Both the position numbers and the translations under genes were made by a program. Under the pieces are notes generated by a model, which did not search any database, was not told where the DNA came from, and was given only the letters and a program-made list of their open reading frames with translations. Of a stretch of 37,540 bases of DNA, positions 26,901 through 34,978 are shown piece after piece. This DNA is from Saprospiraceae bacterium (GTDB taxonomy: Bacteria > Bacteroidota > Bacteroidia > Chitinophagales > Saprospiraceae), in NCBI GenBank assembly GCA_021604865.1, contig BQJU01000068.1, positions 1 to 37,540 of the forward strand, in the 5' to 3' direction. The number at the start of each line of letters is the position of its first letter. The stretch's first letter is position 1.

Positions 26901-28530
26901 TGTTTTTACTTCGATTCACCCTGATCAGGATTCACTGACGTTTGAAGGCAACTCAGCGGTTTATGACATTCGCTCCAGTTTGCTCAAAATCAGTGATGTG
27001 CCCTATGTGCAAACCTGCGATGCTTACATTTATCCGGATAGCAACTACTTGGAAATCCAGAAAGGAGGATTGATGGGGCAATTACAAAATGCCAAGATCA
27101 TAGCCGATACCGCCAACCAATACCACGTTATCAATAGGGCTTCGGTCAATATAATGGGTAAAAAGCAATACAAAGCGAGTGGTTTTTATGAATATAATAT
27201 CGGAGATAAAGAACAGGAAATAGAGCTTCAGGATATTATCGGTGAAAGGGTAGGCAAGGGGCAGATGAATGAAAAGCGGACGGAAACCCGGGCCATTGGT
27301 ACGATTGAGGAAAGTAATCATTTTTACATCGATCATAAAACGGAGTTTCAAGGTAAGATAAAACTCAATGCTCAATCAAAGAACTTGCAATTTGAAGGAT
27401 TTGCACGACTGGAAGCGGAGAATTTACCAAGCAAATATTGGTTTACAGTTAGTAGCGAAGGAGATAAAAAAGACTTGGCCATTGCATTTGATGAGCCTAA
27501 AAGCTTTGATGGAGAACCACTGGAAACAGGCTTATTCCTAGGCAAGGAGTCGGCCCAAATATATCCACGGGTGATGATGCCACTTATGTTTCGTAAAGAT
27601 CGTCCGATCATTCCGGTAAAAGGTGTTTTCAAATACGATAAAGAAAAAGATCAATTTATTTTTGGGGATTCTTCCAAGATTTTCCTCAACGGATTGCGGG
27701 GCAACCTTTTCACTTTTAAAAATCGTGATGGAAGTGTAGAAGCAGAAGGTAGGTTTAATATTGGTTCTGGTTTGAAATACGTAAAAGTAGATGCTGCCGG
27801 TTTTGCAAAATCCAAATTTCCACCACCGGCACCACCGGAAGATATTATTTTGCTGGACGATACCACTGCCACCACGACTAAGGACGTTTTTGAATATAAG
27901 CTTGATGCCGAACTGATGGCAGGTATCCAGCTTAGTGTTCCTGAGGCTTTACTGAAAATTATGGTCAATGATTTTCAGGCGTCTTCCTTTGATGCCCGAA
28001 ATATTACCTACCTGACGGATTTGAATTATTATCGGAAGGTAACCTCTGAGCTGTTCCCCATCGATAAGGAAATGAAAGAGGTCATCAACGGTTTGGGGTC
28101 CGGATTTCTGGATATTCCCAAAAAATACAATCCCTATACTTTCCTTTTTAGTCGGTTGAATTTGAAATGGGATTCGGAGTATCAATCATTTGTTACCAAA
28201 GAAAAATCCAATGGTCTGGTTAGTATTGATGGTGTTTCTATGAATAAAATAGTGGAAGCATTGGTAGAGTTTAAGATGCCTTCAAATGATGATGACCGTT
28301 TGTATATCTACCTCAAATCGCCTAGTGGGTTGTATTATTTCTTTGGCTACAAACAAGGTATCCTGAATCTGGTTTCCAACAATCCCGAATTTATGGACGC
28401 TTTCCATAGCTTAAAGGCTAAAGATCTGGTCCAGAAAATGGATGATGGAGAGACTTATGAAATTCAGGAAGTTGAACCTGGTGATGCTAAACGTTTTGAA
28501 CGCAGGGCGGAAGCTGCGATGAAAAATTGA
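23974..28530 (+). CDS. Very large secreted protein of unknown function
   Basis: This 1518-residue protein does not match a family I can name. It has a clear signal peptide (MKKVYLLLTCLLLSTISIFGQ), so it leaves the cytoplasm. Residues about 25-160 are helical, and most of the rest is predicted beta-rich, with repeated short strands separated by Asp/Gly/Lys turns (for example KGKLFSADIFPVFDE). An embedded winged-helix-like helical patch lies around residues 465-525 (NLLAERINSKFTVANIESLLYDLVSKGFINYD). A proline-rich linker (KFPPPAPPEDI) is found near residue 1290. No T9SS C-terminal sorting domain, TonB box or transmembrane helix is seen, so periplasmic or outer-membrane-inner-face location is likely. 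ATG 23974 was chosen over TTG 23947, which would add nine residues before the signal peptide. The gene ends the folD-prmA operon. Confidence 0.8.
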   Translation: MKKVYLLLTCLLLSTISIFGQRLENFSENQGEFLNQLKDYMTSSKQQKLEDAFKEFETAMKGGLFSAEETDQIISTANGMLTQRMGANPYFFNYLLGLVLVKKTGAGADKEFLDWHVVLIGMLADMENRRVKPYNDFLSFSVDFFEHDALRYATGAGTSWLVRGNEHHLKYEDKIPFVSFDKLNLIASRYDDSIQILETKGNFYPVEKIWRGEGGRVTWERVGLDAGVYAELGEYEFEVKMSLYEVPNARLHYPLFFGGQAIEGNFIDKLSSSGETNQGSYPRFESKQKILKVDNIGRGIKYSGGFRLHGTTIYGYGDKENKAELDIFNSREKMVFHGASELFTIRREERIGGEGVDAVLYYGKDSIYHPSVNFRFNIPERELQLSRGKRGNDRNPFFDSYHNINIDAENINLYLEQDSIVFGKPTVSIAKKGDVVFESLEFFRKAEYERIQNIATANPIAIMKATAEHEGTNFINANLLAERINSKFTVANIESLLYDLVSKGFINYDSDEQLIEIKYKVKHYVESDQGTSDYDNLRIISNTNEINGTMSLRNQELRIDGMTKMGFSDKQKVALVPTGDMIVMKKDRNIDFDGRLFAGLSVLEGKDFHFDYGKFQVDMDSVRFFDLFVPTGEFDKAQNPIALSIASRIEHFKGVLLIDAPHNKSGKEDIPMFPSLQTKSSSFVYYYRDSTQEKAYPRDSFYFELKPFSFNHLDLFSAEDLHFKGKLFSADIFPVFDETLVLRDDESLGFLSETPQNGYPVYKDKGKYKGQIDLSNKGLLGLGSLKYLGASIDSEDIIFKPDQLIGSADKFNLDENRQSAVEVPRVRGVDVRIDWRPYKDSMYVSSEEAPFQLFQEGDHELEGTLILTPTGLKANGTLNWEKASMRSKLFSFGAFSAEADTMDLKINSFDAEDLALRTTNVNGKVDFDEKLGTFKANDEYLVTELPYNQYITSMNEFNWDMPKETIFFEADENKPGVFTSIHPDQDSLTFEGNSAVYDIRSSLLKISDVPYVQTCDAYIYPDSNYLEIQKGGLMGQLQNAKIIADTANQYHVINRASVNIMGKKQYKASGFYEYNIGDKEQEIELQDIIGERVGKGQMNEKRTETRAIGTIEESNHFYIDHKTEFQGKIKLNAQSKNLQFEGFARLEAENLPSKYWFTVSSEGDKKDLAIAFDEPKSFDGEPLETGLFLGKESAQIYPRVMMPLMFRKDRPIIPVKGVFKYDKEKDQFIFGDSSKIFLNGLRGNLFTFKNRDGSVEAEGRFNIGSGLKYVKVDAAGFAKSKFPPPAPPEDIILLDDTTATTTKDVFEYKLDAELMAGIQLSVPEALLKIMVNDFQASSFDARNITYLTDLNYYRKVTSELFPIDKEMKEVINGLGSGFLDIPKKYNPYTFLFSRLNLKWDSEYQSFVTKEKSNGLVSIDGVSMNKIVEALVEFKMPSNDDDRLYIYLKSPSGLYYFFGYKQGILNLVSNNPEFMDAFHSLKAKDLVQKMDDGETYEIQEVEPGDAKRFERRAEAAMKN

Positions 28531-28560
28531 TGCTTTACGAGCTCCTAGTAGACTTGTATC

Positions 28561-28575
28561 ACAGGGATGCCCTGT
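28561..28575. repeat. Small hairpin after the large secreted protein gene
   Basis: ACAGGG ATG CCCTGT is a 6-bp perfect stem with a 3-base loop about 30 bases after the stop codon. The flank CCCTGTAAGAACAAG is close to CCCTGTAAAACAAG at 7980-7993, which also lies just past a gene end. With two copies only, this may be chance. Confidence 0.3.
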
Positions 28576-28605
28576 AAGAACAAGAACAAGCGTGATGAAA
28601 AAGTA

Positions 28606-28645
28606 AAAGAGCGTTGTCGGCTGATGGTTGATAACGCTCTTTTTA
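28606..28645 (+). terminator. Rho-independent terminator of the folD-prmA operon
   Basis: AAAGAGCGTT at 28606-28615 pairs perfectly with AACGCTCTTT at 28633-28642, extended by further pairing in the loop (TGTC and GATA partly). A T-run at 28640-28644 follows on the plus strand. It lies 76 bases after the stop of the large secreted protein and before rtcB. Confidence 0.85.
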
Positions 28646-28706
28646 TTTGCTTTTGGAACTAAAAAAACACCATTTTCATTAATGTGTTGATAATAGAACA
28701 GATGTT

Positions 28707-30110
28707 ATGGCAAAAATGAGATTGCGTGGGAAAGAGTTATTAGCCTTAGGATATCCTGAAGGACGAGTGATTGGTGTGGCTATCAATCTAATGTTGAAGC
28801 ATTACAAACGCAGTAGAAAAGAGGAAGTATTGGATCTTTTACAACAGGTACTGGAGACCCCTCACCAGTTTGACCACCACGAGGTTCTTGGAATCATCGT
28901 TCGGGAATTACATCCGCCAATAGAGGAAAGCAAGCAGGAAATTCAGTTGTTAAAACAAGCTGCTGAATATCCTACCTTCGGGCTGGAGCAGATTGAAATG
29001 GGGGCTTTAAAACAAATGGAAACGGCAATGCGGCTACCAGTCACCAGTGCAGGTGCTTTGATGCCGGATGCGCATCAGGGATATGGACTGCCAATTGGTG
29101 GGGTTTTGGCCGTTGAGAATGCTGTCATTCCCTATGGCGTAGGGATGGATATTGGTTGCCGGATGTGTTTGTCGATTTACGACCTCGATCAGCAATTTAT
29201 GGAAAAGAACAGGAGCCGGTTATCTGAATTACTGATCGACAACTCCCGTTTTGGGCAGGAAGTTTTTGATCAACCTTTTGATGATGCAGTATTGGCTCGT
29301 GCGGAGTTTAAAGAAATTCCAAAAGTTAAAGCGTTGAGACAAAAGGCCATGCAACAGATTGGTTCCTCTGGTTCCGGCAACCATTTTGTGGAGTTTGGAA
29401 TAGTTGAACTGACTGATGCTAATAACGAATTTGGCCTTCCTCTTGGTCGCTACTTGGGGCTTCTAACCCATTCAGGTTCTCGTGGGCTTGGTGCCAATAT
29501 TGCTCAGCATTATACAAAAATAGCTATGCAAAAGTGTTTGCTTCCTAAAGATGCCCGTCATTTGGCCTGGCTAAATCTGGATAGTGAAGAAGGACAGGAA
29601 TACTGGCTGGCTATGAATCTGGCGGGAGATTATGCTTCGGCTTGTCACCACCACATCCACAGGCGAATAAACATGGCGCTAGCTGAACAACCATTGGCTA
29701 CTGTGGAGAACCACCACAACTTTGCCTGGAAAGAACATTTGCCGGATGGGCGCGAAGTCATCGTTCACCGTAAAGGGGCTACTCCTGCCGGAAAAGGAGT
29801 ATTGGGCGTCATTCCAGGATCCATGACGGCTCCTGGTTTTATTGTCAGAGGTACTGGAAGCCCGGTCTCGTTGAATTCAGCATCTCATGGGGCTGGTCGT
29901 TTAATGTCTCGTCGTAAGGCTAAGGAGAATATTTCAAAATACGAATTGAAAAAGCACCTTCGGGACCAGGGCGTTGACTTGATTGGTGGCGGGTTGGATG
30001 AAGCACCTTTTGCATATAAGGACATCCATCAGGTGATGAAACACCAGGAGAAACTGGTAGAGGTGATTGGCACTTTTCTGCCAAAAATAGTCAGAATGCA
30101 TGCCGGGTAA
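28707..30110 (+). CDS. RtcB-family RNA ligase
   Basis: The 467-residue product belongs to the RtcB family, Mn/GTP-dependent ligases that join 2',3'-cyclic phosphate or 3'-phosphate ends to 5'-OH RNA ends. Key motifs are MPDAHQGYGLPIGGVLAV, GVGMDIGCRM with the metal-binding Asp and Cys, SSGSGNHFVEFG, THSGSRGLG, ENHHNFAWKE and the nucleotide-binding VHRKGATPA with SLNSASHGAGRLMSR, where the His (of SHGAGR) is the guanylylation site in characterised enzymes. N-terminal residues 1-75 contain a helical extension (LRGKELLALGYPEGRVIG) common in a Bacteroidota/cyanobacterial subfamily, so the symbol is left empty. No archease or rtcA neighbour is present. It stands alone between two terminators. Confidence 0.92.
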   Translation: MAKMRLRGKELLALGYPEGRVIGVAINLMLKHYKRSRKEEVLDLLQQVLETPHQFDHHEVLGIIVRELHPPIEESKQEIQLLKQAAEYPTFGLEQIEMGALKQMETAMRLPVTSAGALMPDAHQGYGLPIGGVLAVENAVIPYGVGMDIGCRMCLSIYDLDQQFMEKNRSRLSELLIDNSRFGQEVFDQPFDDAVLARAEFKEIPKVKALRQKAMQQIGSSGSGNHFVEFGIVELTDANNEFGLPLGRYLGLLTHSGSRGLGANIAQHYTKIAMQKCLLPKDARHLAWLNLDSEEGQEYWLAMNLAGDYASACHHHIHRRINMALAEQPLATVENHHNFAWKEHLPDGREVIVHRKGATPAGKGVLGVIPGSMTAPGFIVRGTGSPVSLNSASHGAGRLMSRRKAKENISKYELKKHLRDQGVDLIGGGLDEAPFAYKDIHQVMKHQEKLVEVIGTFLPKIVRMHAG

Positions 30111-30132
30111 GCACTAAAAAGAATAGGAATGC

Positions 30133-30167
30133 AAAGGGCCGTCTTCTAATTTAGAAAACGGCCCTTT
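30133..30167. terminator. Bidirectional terminator between rtcB-like and VWA genes
   Basis: AAAGGGCCGT at 30133-30142 pairs perfectly with ACGGCCCTTT at 30158-30167, and the loop can pair further (TTCT with AGAA). The A-run on the left and T-run on the right make it symmetrical. It sits between the ends of two convergent genes and can serve both. Confidence 0.85.
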
Positions 30168-30187
30168 GAACTTTAATTATCCATATA

Positions 30188-31225
30188 TTATTGACAGCCA
30201 CCCGTAAATCCGGTAGCGTCAAACTTGGTGGTTGCTGAACCAACTTTACCATCAAATTGGGCCTCAATACGCAGGTCATTAATACCACTTCCATTACGTT
30301 TGGGGCTACAATATTCAAACAGGTAATAACTGTTGGCTTCCGCCCAAATCAGTTGTCCCACCTGTCTAAAGGTCTCTTCCAGTTCTGATTGATTGGTTGC
30401 AGTTACCGTCCCATTTTTGCCAATGCTATTTAATACTCCAGGATCAATTTCCTCACCCAGGCCAATTGTAAAATAACGGATGTTTTTGTCAGCATTACTG
30501 ACAGCAGTCAGTGCATCACCCTTCAAATAACGACCTGCCTGATCCGTTCCGTCGGTGAAAATAACGACAGAGACTGCGGAGGATATTTCTGATTGATTGG
30601 CTTCATTCAGCCAAGCTTCGGCAACTTCTGTGCTCTTAATTACTGCACCATAAAGGTCGGTAGAAGGATCATTGCTCACATCAGAAGTAATATTGGATAC
30701 CGCTTGTTTCAGATTTTCCTTATTCGTAGTAGGGGCGATCAATTCGTGCAATACATCTTCACCATCAAACCACCAAATGCCCATAAAATATGCAGGATCT
30801 CCATTGGCAGGCATTATTTCATCAATAAAACGACGAGCGGCGTCTTTTAATTCAAACAAACTAGTGGCTGTTACACTGGCACTGAGGTCAAGGACCAAAA
30901 TGGTGTTGTAATAAAAAAGTTGCTGGTGGCTGGAAATCACACTATTGGCTTCAAAAGAAGAAATTTCTCTTTCACAATCATCGTTTCTTCCTTTTTCATA
31001 AACCGTGAAGTCAGCAGGTGTCAATCCGGCAACAGGGGCTCCCTGAACAGTTTCTACTCTGAAAAATACCGATACTTTTGAGGGTAATGTGGTGAAATTA
31101 TCCATCACATCAATGGACAGTTGCTCAATTTGGGAGCGGCCACAAGGATCAAATTCAGATTGGTTTTTTTTGCATGCACTCAACAAAAAGACAGCTGAAA
31201 GCAGCAGGTAGATTGATTTTTTCAT
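30188..31225 (-). CDS. VWA-domain lipoprotein
   Basis: The 345-residue product starts with a lipoprotein signal (MKKSIYLLLSAVFLLSAC; the Cys at 18 is the lipid site), so it is anchored in the envelope. A short beta domain of about 80 residues follows (VSVFFRVETVQGAPVAGLTPADFTV). A von Willebrand factor A domain at about residues 105-310 has the MIDAS metal site: DLSAS as DxSxS, a Thr in the following loop region, and FTDGTD as the late Asp. Such domains bind ligands or partner proteins through a metal ion. The target is unknown. The gene stands alone on the minus strand. The final 35 residues (FEYCSPKRNGSGINDLRI) form a separate strand-rich tail. Confidence 0.87.
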   Translation of the reverse strand: MKKSIYLLLSAVFLLSACKKNQSEFDPCGRSQIEQLSIDVMDNFTTLPSKVSVFFRVETVQGAPVAGLTPADFTVYEKGRNDDCEREISSFEANSVISSHQQLFYYNTILVLDLSASVTATSLFELKDAARRFIDEIMPANGDPAYFMGIWWFDGEDVLHELIAPTTNKENLKQAVSNITSDVSNDPSTDLYGAVIKSTEVAEAWLNEANQSEISSAVSVVIFTDGTDQAGRYLKGDALTAVSNADKNIRYFTIGLGEEIDPGVLNSIGKNGTVTATNQSELEETFRQVGQLIWAEANSYYLFEYCSPKRNGSGINDLRIEAQFDGKVGSATTKFDATGFTGGCQ

Positions 31226-31378
31226 AATGATATCATTTTGGGTTGGCTTGATACGGTTTTGAGTGTAACGATGCTGCCATTCAAATAATTACCTTTAAAT
31301 GAAACAATTACGAATTTTTAACATATCCAGCCCCCATTTGAATAAACCTTAACTAAAAGGTTATTTTAAACCAAGTGA

Positions 31379-31804
31379 TTATTGAATCATTGGTTCACCA
31401 ATGAAGACCTGAATTTCTGGCGATAGCTTGACCTTGATTTTGACAATGAGTGGTTCGCGCAGCGTGGCGTAAGTCTTCCTGTGAAAAGAATAGGCCGTAT
31501 TGATCGTATTAAAAACGGATAATAAAATGGTGTTTTTTCGATTAGCATCGATAATTTCCTTAATCCTTTCTTTTGTAAAGAGCTCATGTTTGCCAACTAG
31601 CTCTACCTCGATAGAGGGACTAAGGGCGACACCCAGGGCAAAGCTGGTAATTTCCAGGCCATAAATTTCCAGCTTTGGAAAAACCTGGAGCCAATCCTCT
31701 ATCAGTTTCTCGGTACGGGCCTTGGCTCCTTCACCAATATTGGTTGTTTGTTCGCGAAAGGCTTCAGTTACGTCCTGTAAACCGCGCATGATTTTGTCGA
31801 TCAT
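31379..31804 (-). CDS. Uncharacterised small protein
   Basis: I do not recognise this 141-residue protein. Residues 1-45 are helical and charged (IMRGLQDVTEAFREQT). The rest alternates strands and helices (LEIYGLEITSFALGVALSPSIEVELVGK, IKEIIDANRKNTILLSVFNTI, LIVKIKVKLSPEIQVFIGEP), suggesting a compact alpha/beta soluble fold. There is no signal peptide or membrane helix. The start lies 3 bases after the stop of the lipoprotein gene upstream, so the two are co-transcribed and probably coupled. A cytoplasmic location next to an exported lipoprotein is notable, but no function can be given. Confidence 0.7.
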   Translation of the reverse strand: MIDKIMRGLQDVTEAFREQTTNIGEGAKARTEKLIEDWLQVFPKLEIYGLEITSFALGVALSPSIEVELVGKHELFTKERIKEIIDANRKNTILLSVFNTINTAYSFHRKTYATLREPLIVKIKVKLSPEIQVFIGEPMIQ

Positions 31805-31807
31805 GGT

Positions 31808-32542
31808 TTATCTTTTTTTGAAGAGAATATTCCCGTCAAGGGTCGTTTTTTTATCTACCAAATCCAGTAAATCTGCAATAACGGTCACCGTTTTACCCTC
31901 TACTTTGGCATCTTTGATGGTCGTTTTTTTAACTTTACCAGGTAGGTGGTAAATAGAGGTCATGGTCGCTCCTTCCAAAAACATTTTAACCATATCCATT
32001 TGTTCGCCCTCGAATAAATCCGATTCCTGAACATTGGGCATCCGGGTAAGTGTCCGCTTGTCTAATTTGAAAATAGCATCCGATGCAAAAGGAGAAGAGC
32101 CTCCAGTCAAGCCACCTTGTCCGTCTTCTTCACTAATTTTTTTGATCAGGGTTCTGATTTTTTCAAGTTCTTCAAAACTTTTGAATGCCAATTCAGTGGA
32201 TGCGACCATTTGTTTTTTTTCCTGACTCATTTGCATGTGTATATTGGCATTGCCAAGCATTGCTTTTTCGTCGGGAGATAACCTGGCGGCGCCTGGTAAA
32301 TCCTTATAATACATAATACTATCTTTTTCCAGGTTTTCATTTTCATCCAGCTTAAGTTCTTTTTTCATGGTTTCCTCCATCATCCCCATCATGAAGGGGT
32401 TGCTGAACATGCCGCTCATGTCGAACTTCATGATATATTTTCCTGAACCATCTTTGTTCAGGTACAATTCTTCCACCATGTCTATACAACTGGTGAGTAT
32501 AAGCATACTTCCGCCTAAAAGAAAAACCAAAAATTTACGCAT
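31808..32542 (-). CDS. Lipoprotein of unknown function
   Basis: The 244-residue product has a lipoprotein signal (MRKFLVFLLGGSMLILTSC, lipid site Cys19). The following ELYLNKDGSGKYIMKFDMSG is a strand pair seen at the start of several Bacteroidota lipoproteins. The rest is a Met-rich helical part (PFMMGMMEETMKKEL), an alpha/beta middle with a Gly/Ser-rich loop (DGQGGLTGGSSPFASD), and a C-terminal strand region. No catalytic motif is visible. A minus-strand -7-like element lies about 30 bases upstream. It forms a two-gene operon with the 141-residue protein. Confidence 0.78.
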   Translation of the reverse strand: MRKFLVFLLGGSMLILTSCIDMVEELYLNKDGSGKYIMKFDMSGMFSNPFMMGMMEETMKKELKLDENENLEKDSIMYYKDLPGAARLSPDEKAMLGNANIHMQMSQEKKQMVASTELAFKSFEELEKIRTLIKKISEEDGQGGLTGGSSPFASDAIFKLDKRTLTRMPNVQESDLFEGEQMDMVKMFLEGATMTSIYHLPGKVKKTTIKDAKVEGKTVTVIADLLDLVDKKTTLDGNILFKKR

Positions 32543-32570
32543 GTTTTTATTTTTTATGAATAGTATTGCC

Positions 32571-32578
32571 CAAAATTA
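32571..32578 (-). promoter_or_regulatory. -7 promoter element of the lipoprotein operon
   Basis: On the minus strand the bases read TAATTTTG, matching TAnnTTTG, about 30 bases before the lipoprotein ATG. No TTG is found at the ideal -33 position. Confidence 0.4.
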
Positions 32579-32731
32579 ATAGATTCCTTCTGAAAATGAT
32601 AAACCTTTAGGGTTAATTAGAAAGAATCGATATTTGCTATGCCTTTTTACCAGAGCGTTAAAAACTATCTTTAAGATTATGCGTTACATTCTTTGGCAAG
32701 AAGGAACGATTTAAAAAACACAAATGTGAGC

Positions 32732-34204
32732 ATGGAGTCAATCAAAACACTAGGTGAACTTCGGAAAAGCGGTTATAAATCCAAAACAATTAAAGACGAA
32801 CTCAGAGATAATCTGGTGCTCAGATTAAAGCGAAAAGAAAAAGTTTTTGAAGGTATTCTCGGATTTGAAGATACGGTGATCCCCGATATTGAAAGGGCGA
32901 TTCTTTCCCGACACAACATCTTGCTTTTGGGGCTTCGCGGACAGGCGAAAACACGGATTGCACGCCTGTTGGTCAATCTGCTTGATGAATACATTCCTGT
33001 TGTTGGTGGCAGTGACCTCAATGATGACCCATTGCAACCGATCTCTCGCTTTGCACACGATCTAATAGCCGAAAAGGGCGACGACACTCCTATTGATTGG
33101 TTACATCGCAGTAGCCGATATGTAGAAAAATTGGCCACTCCCGATGTAAGTGTTGCCGATTTAATAGGAGACGTTGATCCCATAAAGGCAGCTACCATGA
33201 AATTGAGTTATTCTGATGAAAGAGTGATTCATTTTGGATTGGTGCCCCACTCGCACCGAAGCATTTTTGTCATCAATGAATTGCCGGACCTTCAGGCGAG
33301 AATTCAGGTTTCCCTATTTAATATTTTGCAGGAAGGAGATATTCAGATTCGCGGGTTTAAATTACGCCTGCCATTGGATATCCAATTTTTGTTTACCGCC
33401 AATCCTGAGGATTATACCAATCGTGGAAGTATCATCACACCTTTGAAAGACCGGATTGAAAGCCAGATTTTGACGCATTATCCAAAAACAATTGATATCG
33501 CTCGTAAAATTACGGAGCAGGAAGCCAAATTAACCAGTGACCAGCAGAAAAGGGTTGTCGTACCCGATTTATTAAAGATTTTATTGGAGCAGATTGCTTT
33601 TAAAGCCAGAGAAAGTGAATTTATTGATGAAAAGAGCGGTGTTTCGGCACGATTGAGTATTTCTGGTTATGAAAACCTGGTCAGTACTGCCGAACGAAGG
33701 GCTCTGATCAATAATGATAAAAAAACGGAGGCTCGTATCATCGATTTTTGGGGTGTGGTTCCTTCTATTACCGGAAAGGTAGAATTAGTCTATGAAGGAG
33801 AACAAGAAGGTCCCTACAATGTAGCCATTGCCTTGATGAATTTAGCCATCAAAGAATCATTTCTCGCCCACTTTTCCGATCCTGACAAATTGAAAAAAGG
33901 TCAGGATCGCGATCCCTATGGAACAATTAAAGCCTGGTTTTCAGGAGGTAATGCAATTGAATTGCTCAATGATTCCAAGGATGCCAATTTCAGGAAAGAT
34001 CTTGATGAAGTTGCCGGTTTGCGGAAGCTAGTTGAGAGTACACTTGATGTAAAAGGTAAAGATGCCTACATTTTTATGGAATTGGTACTTCACGGCCTGG
34101 CCGAGTTTAATGTCATCAATAAAGACATTATGGAATCGAGTTTTTCGTTCCGCGATTTATTATCCAATATTATGGATGATGATCTTTTCGATGATTTTGA
34201 TTAA
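32732..34204 (+). CDS. ChlI/MoxR-like AAA+ ATPase
   Basis: This 490-residue protein is an AAA+ ATPase of the magnesium-chelatase subunit I (ChlI)/MoxR type. Walker A reads GLRGQAKTR, and the Walker B region SIFVINELPDL has Asn where Asp is usual, a variant I recall in this family. Sensor 1 is FTANPEDYTNRG and the arginine-finger region is PLKDRIESQIL. The C-terminal 220 residues are helical (EFIDEKSGVSARLSISGYENL). Members usually pair with a downstream VWA-domain protein as partner; here the next gene is a YciO/TsaC-type gene 12 bases away, and the only VWA gene in the window is a lipoprotein on the other strand. The substrate is unknown. ATG 32732 was chosen over TTG 32693, which adds 13 poorly structured residues. 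Confidence 0.85.
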   Translation: MESIKTLGELRKSGYKSKTIKDELRDNLVLRLKRKEKVFEGILGFEDTVIPDIERAILSRHNILLLGLRGQAKTRIARLLVNLLDEYIPVVGGSDLNDDPLQPISRFAHDLIAEKGDDTPIDWLHRSSRYVEKLATPDVSVADLIGDVDPIKAATMKLSYSDERVIHFGLVPHSHRSIFVINELPDLQARIQVSLFNILQEGDIQIRGFKLRLPLDIQFLFTANPEDYTNRGSIITPLKDRIESQILTHYPKTIDIARKITEQEAKLTSDQQKRVVVPDLLKILLEQIAFKARESEFIDEKSGVSARLSISGYENLVSTAERRALINNDKKTEARIIDFWGVVPSITGKVELVYEGEQEGPYNVAIALMNLAIKESFLAHFSDPDKLKKGQDRDPYGTIKAWFSGGNAIELLNDSKDANFRKDLDEVAGLRKLVESTLDVKGKDAYIFMELVLHGLAEFNVINKDIMESSFSFRDLLSNIMDDDLFDDFD

Positions 34205-34216
34205 ATCAATTTTTCT

Positions 34217-34834
34217 ATGTTATTAAACATCAATCCCGAAAATCCGGAAGGCCGCAAAATTGATCAGGTCATTCGGATACTTGAAAAGGGGGGCGTTGTC
34301 ATCTATCCAACGGATACCGTATATGGATTGGGTTGTGATATAAATAATCAGAAAGCTGTCGAGCGCATTTGTCGGATTAGAGGACTCGACCCGAAAAAGG
34401 CAATGCTTTCGTTTATGTGTAGTGACATCAGTCAGGTGGCAAATTATACAGCCCAAATAGACAATCAGGTGTTTCGATTGTTGAAACGCAACATTCCCGG
34501 ACCCTTCACTTTTGTTTTGAAATCCAATAACAAGGTGCCCAAGCTATTTAAAAACCGGAAGCAAACCGTAGGAATACGCATTCCGGACAATCGGATTGTC
34601 CAACATCTGCTAGAAGCTTTAGGCCGGCCAATTTTAACAACATCCTTGAAGTCTGACGATGAAATACTGGAATATTTCACCGATCCCATTGATATTAATG
34701 ATGACTTTAAGAATCTGGTGGATGTCGTAATCGATGGAGGCATTGGTGGCAATGTGGCCTCTACTGTAGTGGATTGTACAGACATTGAACCTGTTATCCT
34801 ACGGGAAGGTGCTGGAATTTTGGCCTTGGTATAG
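34217..34834 (+). CDS. YciO/TsaC/Sua5-family protein
   Basis: The 205-residue product has the YrdC-like fold that binds threonine, ATP and bicarbonate in L-threonylcarbamoyladenylate synthases, the first step of t6A modification of tRNA position 37. The N-terminal GGVVIYPTDTVYGLGCD is the signature loop. The spacing and motifs AVERICRIRGLDPKK, LSFMCSDISQ, GPFTFVLKSN, TVGIRIPDNRI and LGRPILTTSL look closer to YciO than to TsaC; YciO's own physiological role is less certain. No Sua5 C-terminal domain is present. It probably shares a transcript with the AAA+ gene 12 bases upstream. A weak stem TCACCA/TGGTGA lies after the stop. Confidence 0.9.
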   Translation: MLLNINPENPEGRKIDQVIRILEKGGVVIYPTDTVYGLGCDINNQKAVERICRIRGLDPKKAMLSFMCSDISQVANYTAQIDNQVFRLLKRNIPGPFTFVLKSNNKVPKLFKNRKQTVGIRIPDNRIVQHLLEALGRPILTTSLKSDDEILEYFTDPIDINDDFKNLVDVVIDGGIGGNVASTVVDCTDIEPVILREGAGILALV

Positions 34835-34912
34835 GTAATTCACCAATTCTGGTGAGTTCATCAACCACCCCAGTTTTTAAGCCAATCGTGTTTTAAACGA
34901 CAAAAGAAAAGC

Positions 34913-34942
34913 TTGGTGAAGGAAGAAATGCCGTTATCTTTG
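34913..34942 (+). promoter_or_regulatory. Bacteroidota-type promoter of the TonB-dependent receptor
   Basis: A -33 TTG at 34913-34915 is followed by exactly 19 bases and then TATCTTTG at 34935-34942, the TTTG-N19-TAnnTTTG arrangement of Bacteroidota housekeeping promoters. The start codon is 36 bases downstream. This is the best promoter match in the window. Confidence 0.7.
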
Positions 34943-34978
34943 CGGTGTTTTTGAGTATTGTGAATAAAAACTTTTTTG

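Noticed and set aside
30188-31225. VWA lipoprotein as partner of the ChlI-like ATPase
   Set aside because: It has a lipoprotein signal and so sits outside the cytoplasm, on the opposite strand and separated by two other genes; the usual partner is cytoplasmic.
34847-34865. Terminator after the YciO-like gene
   Set aside because: The stem TCACCA/TGGTGA is only six base pairs and is not followed by a T-run.
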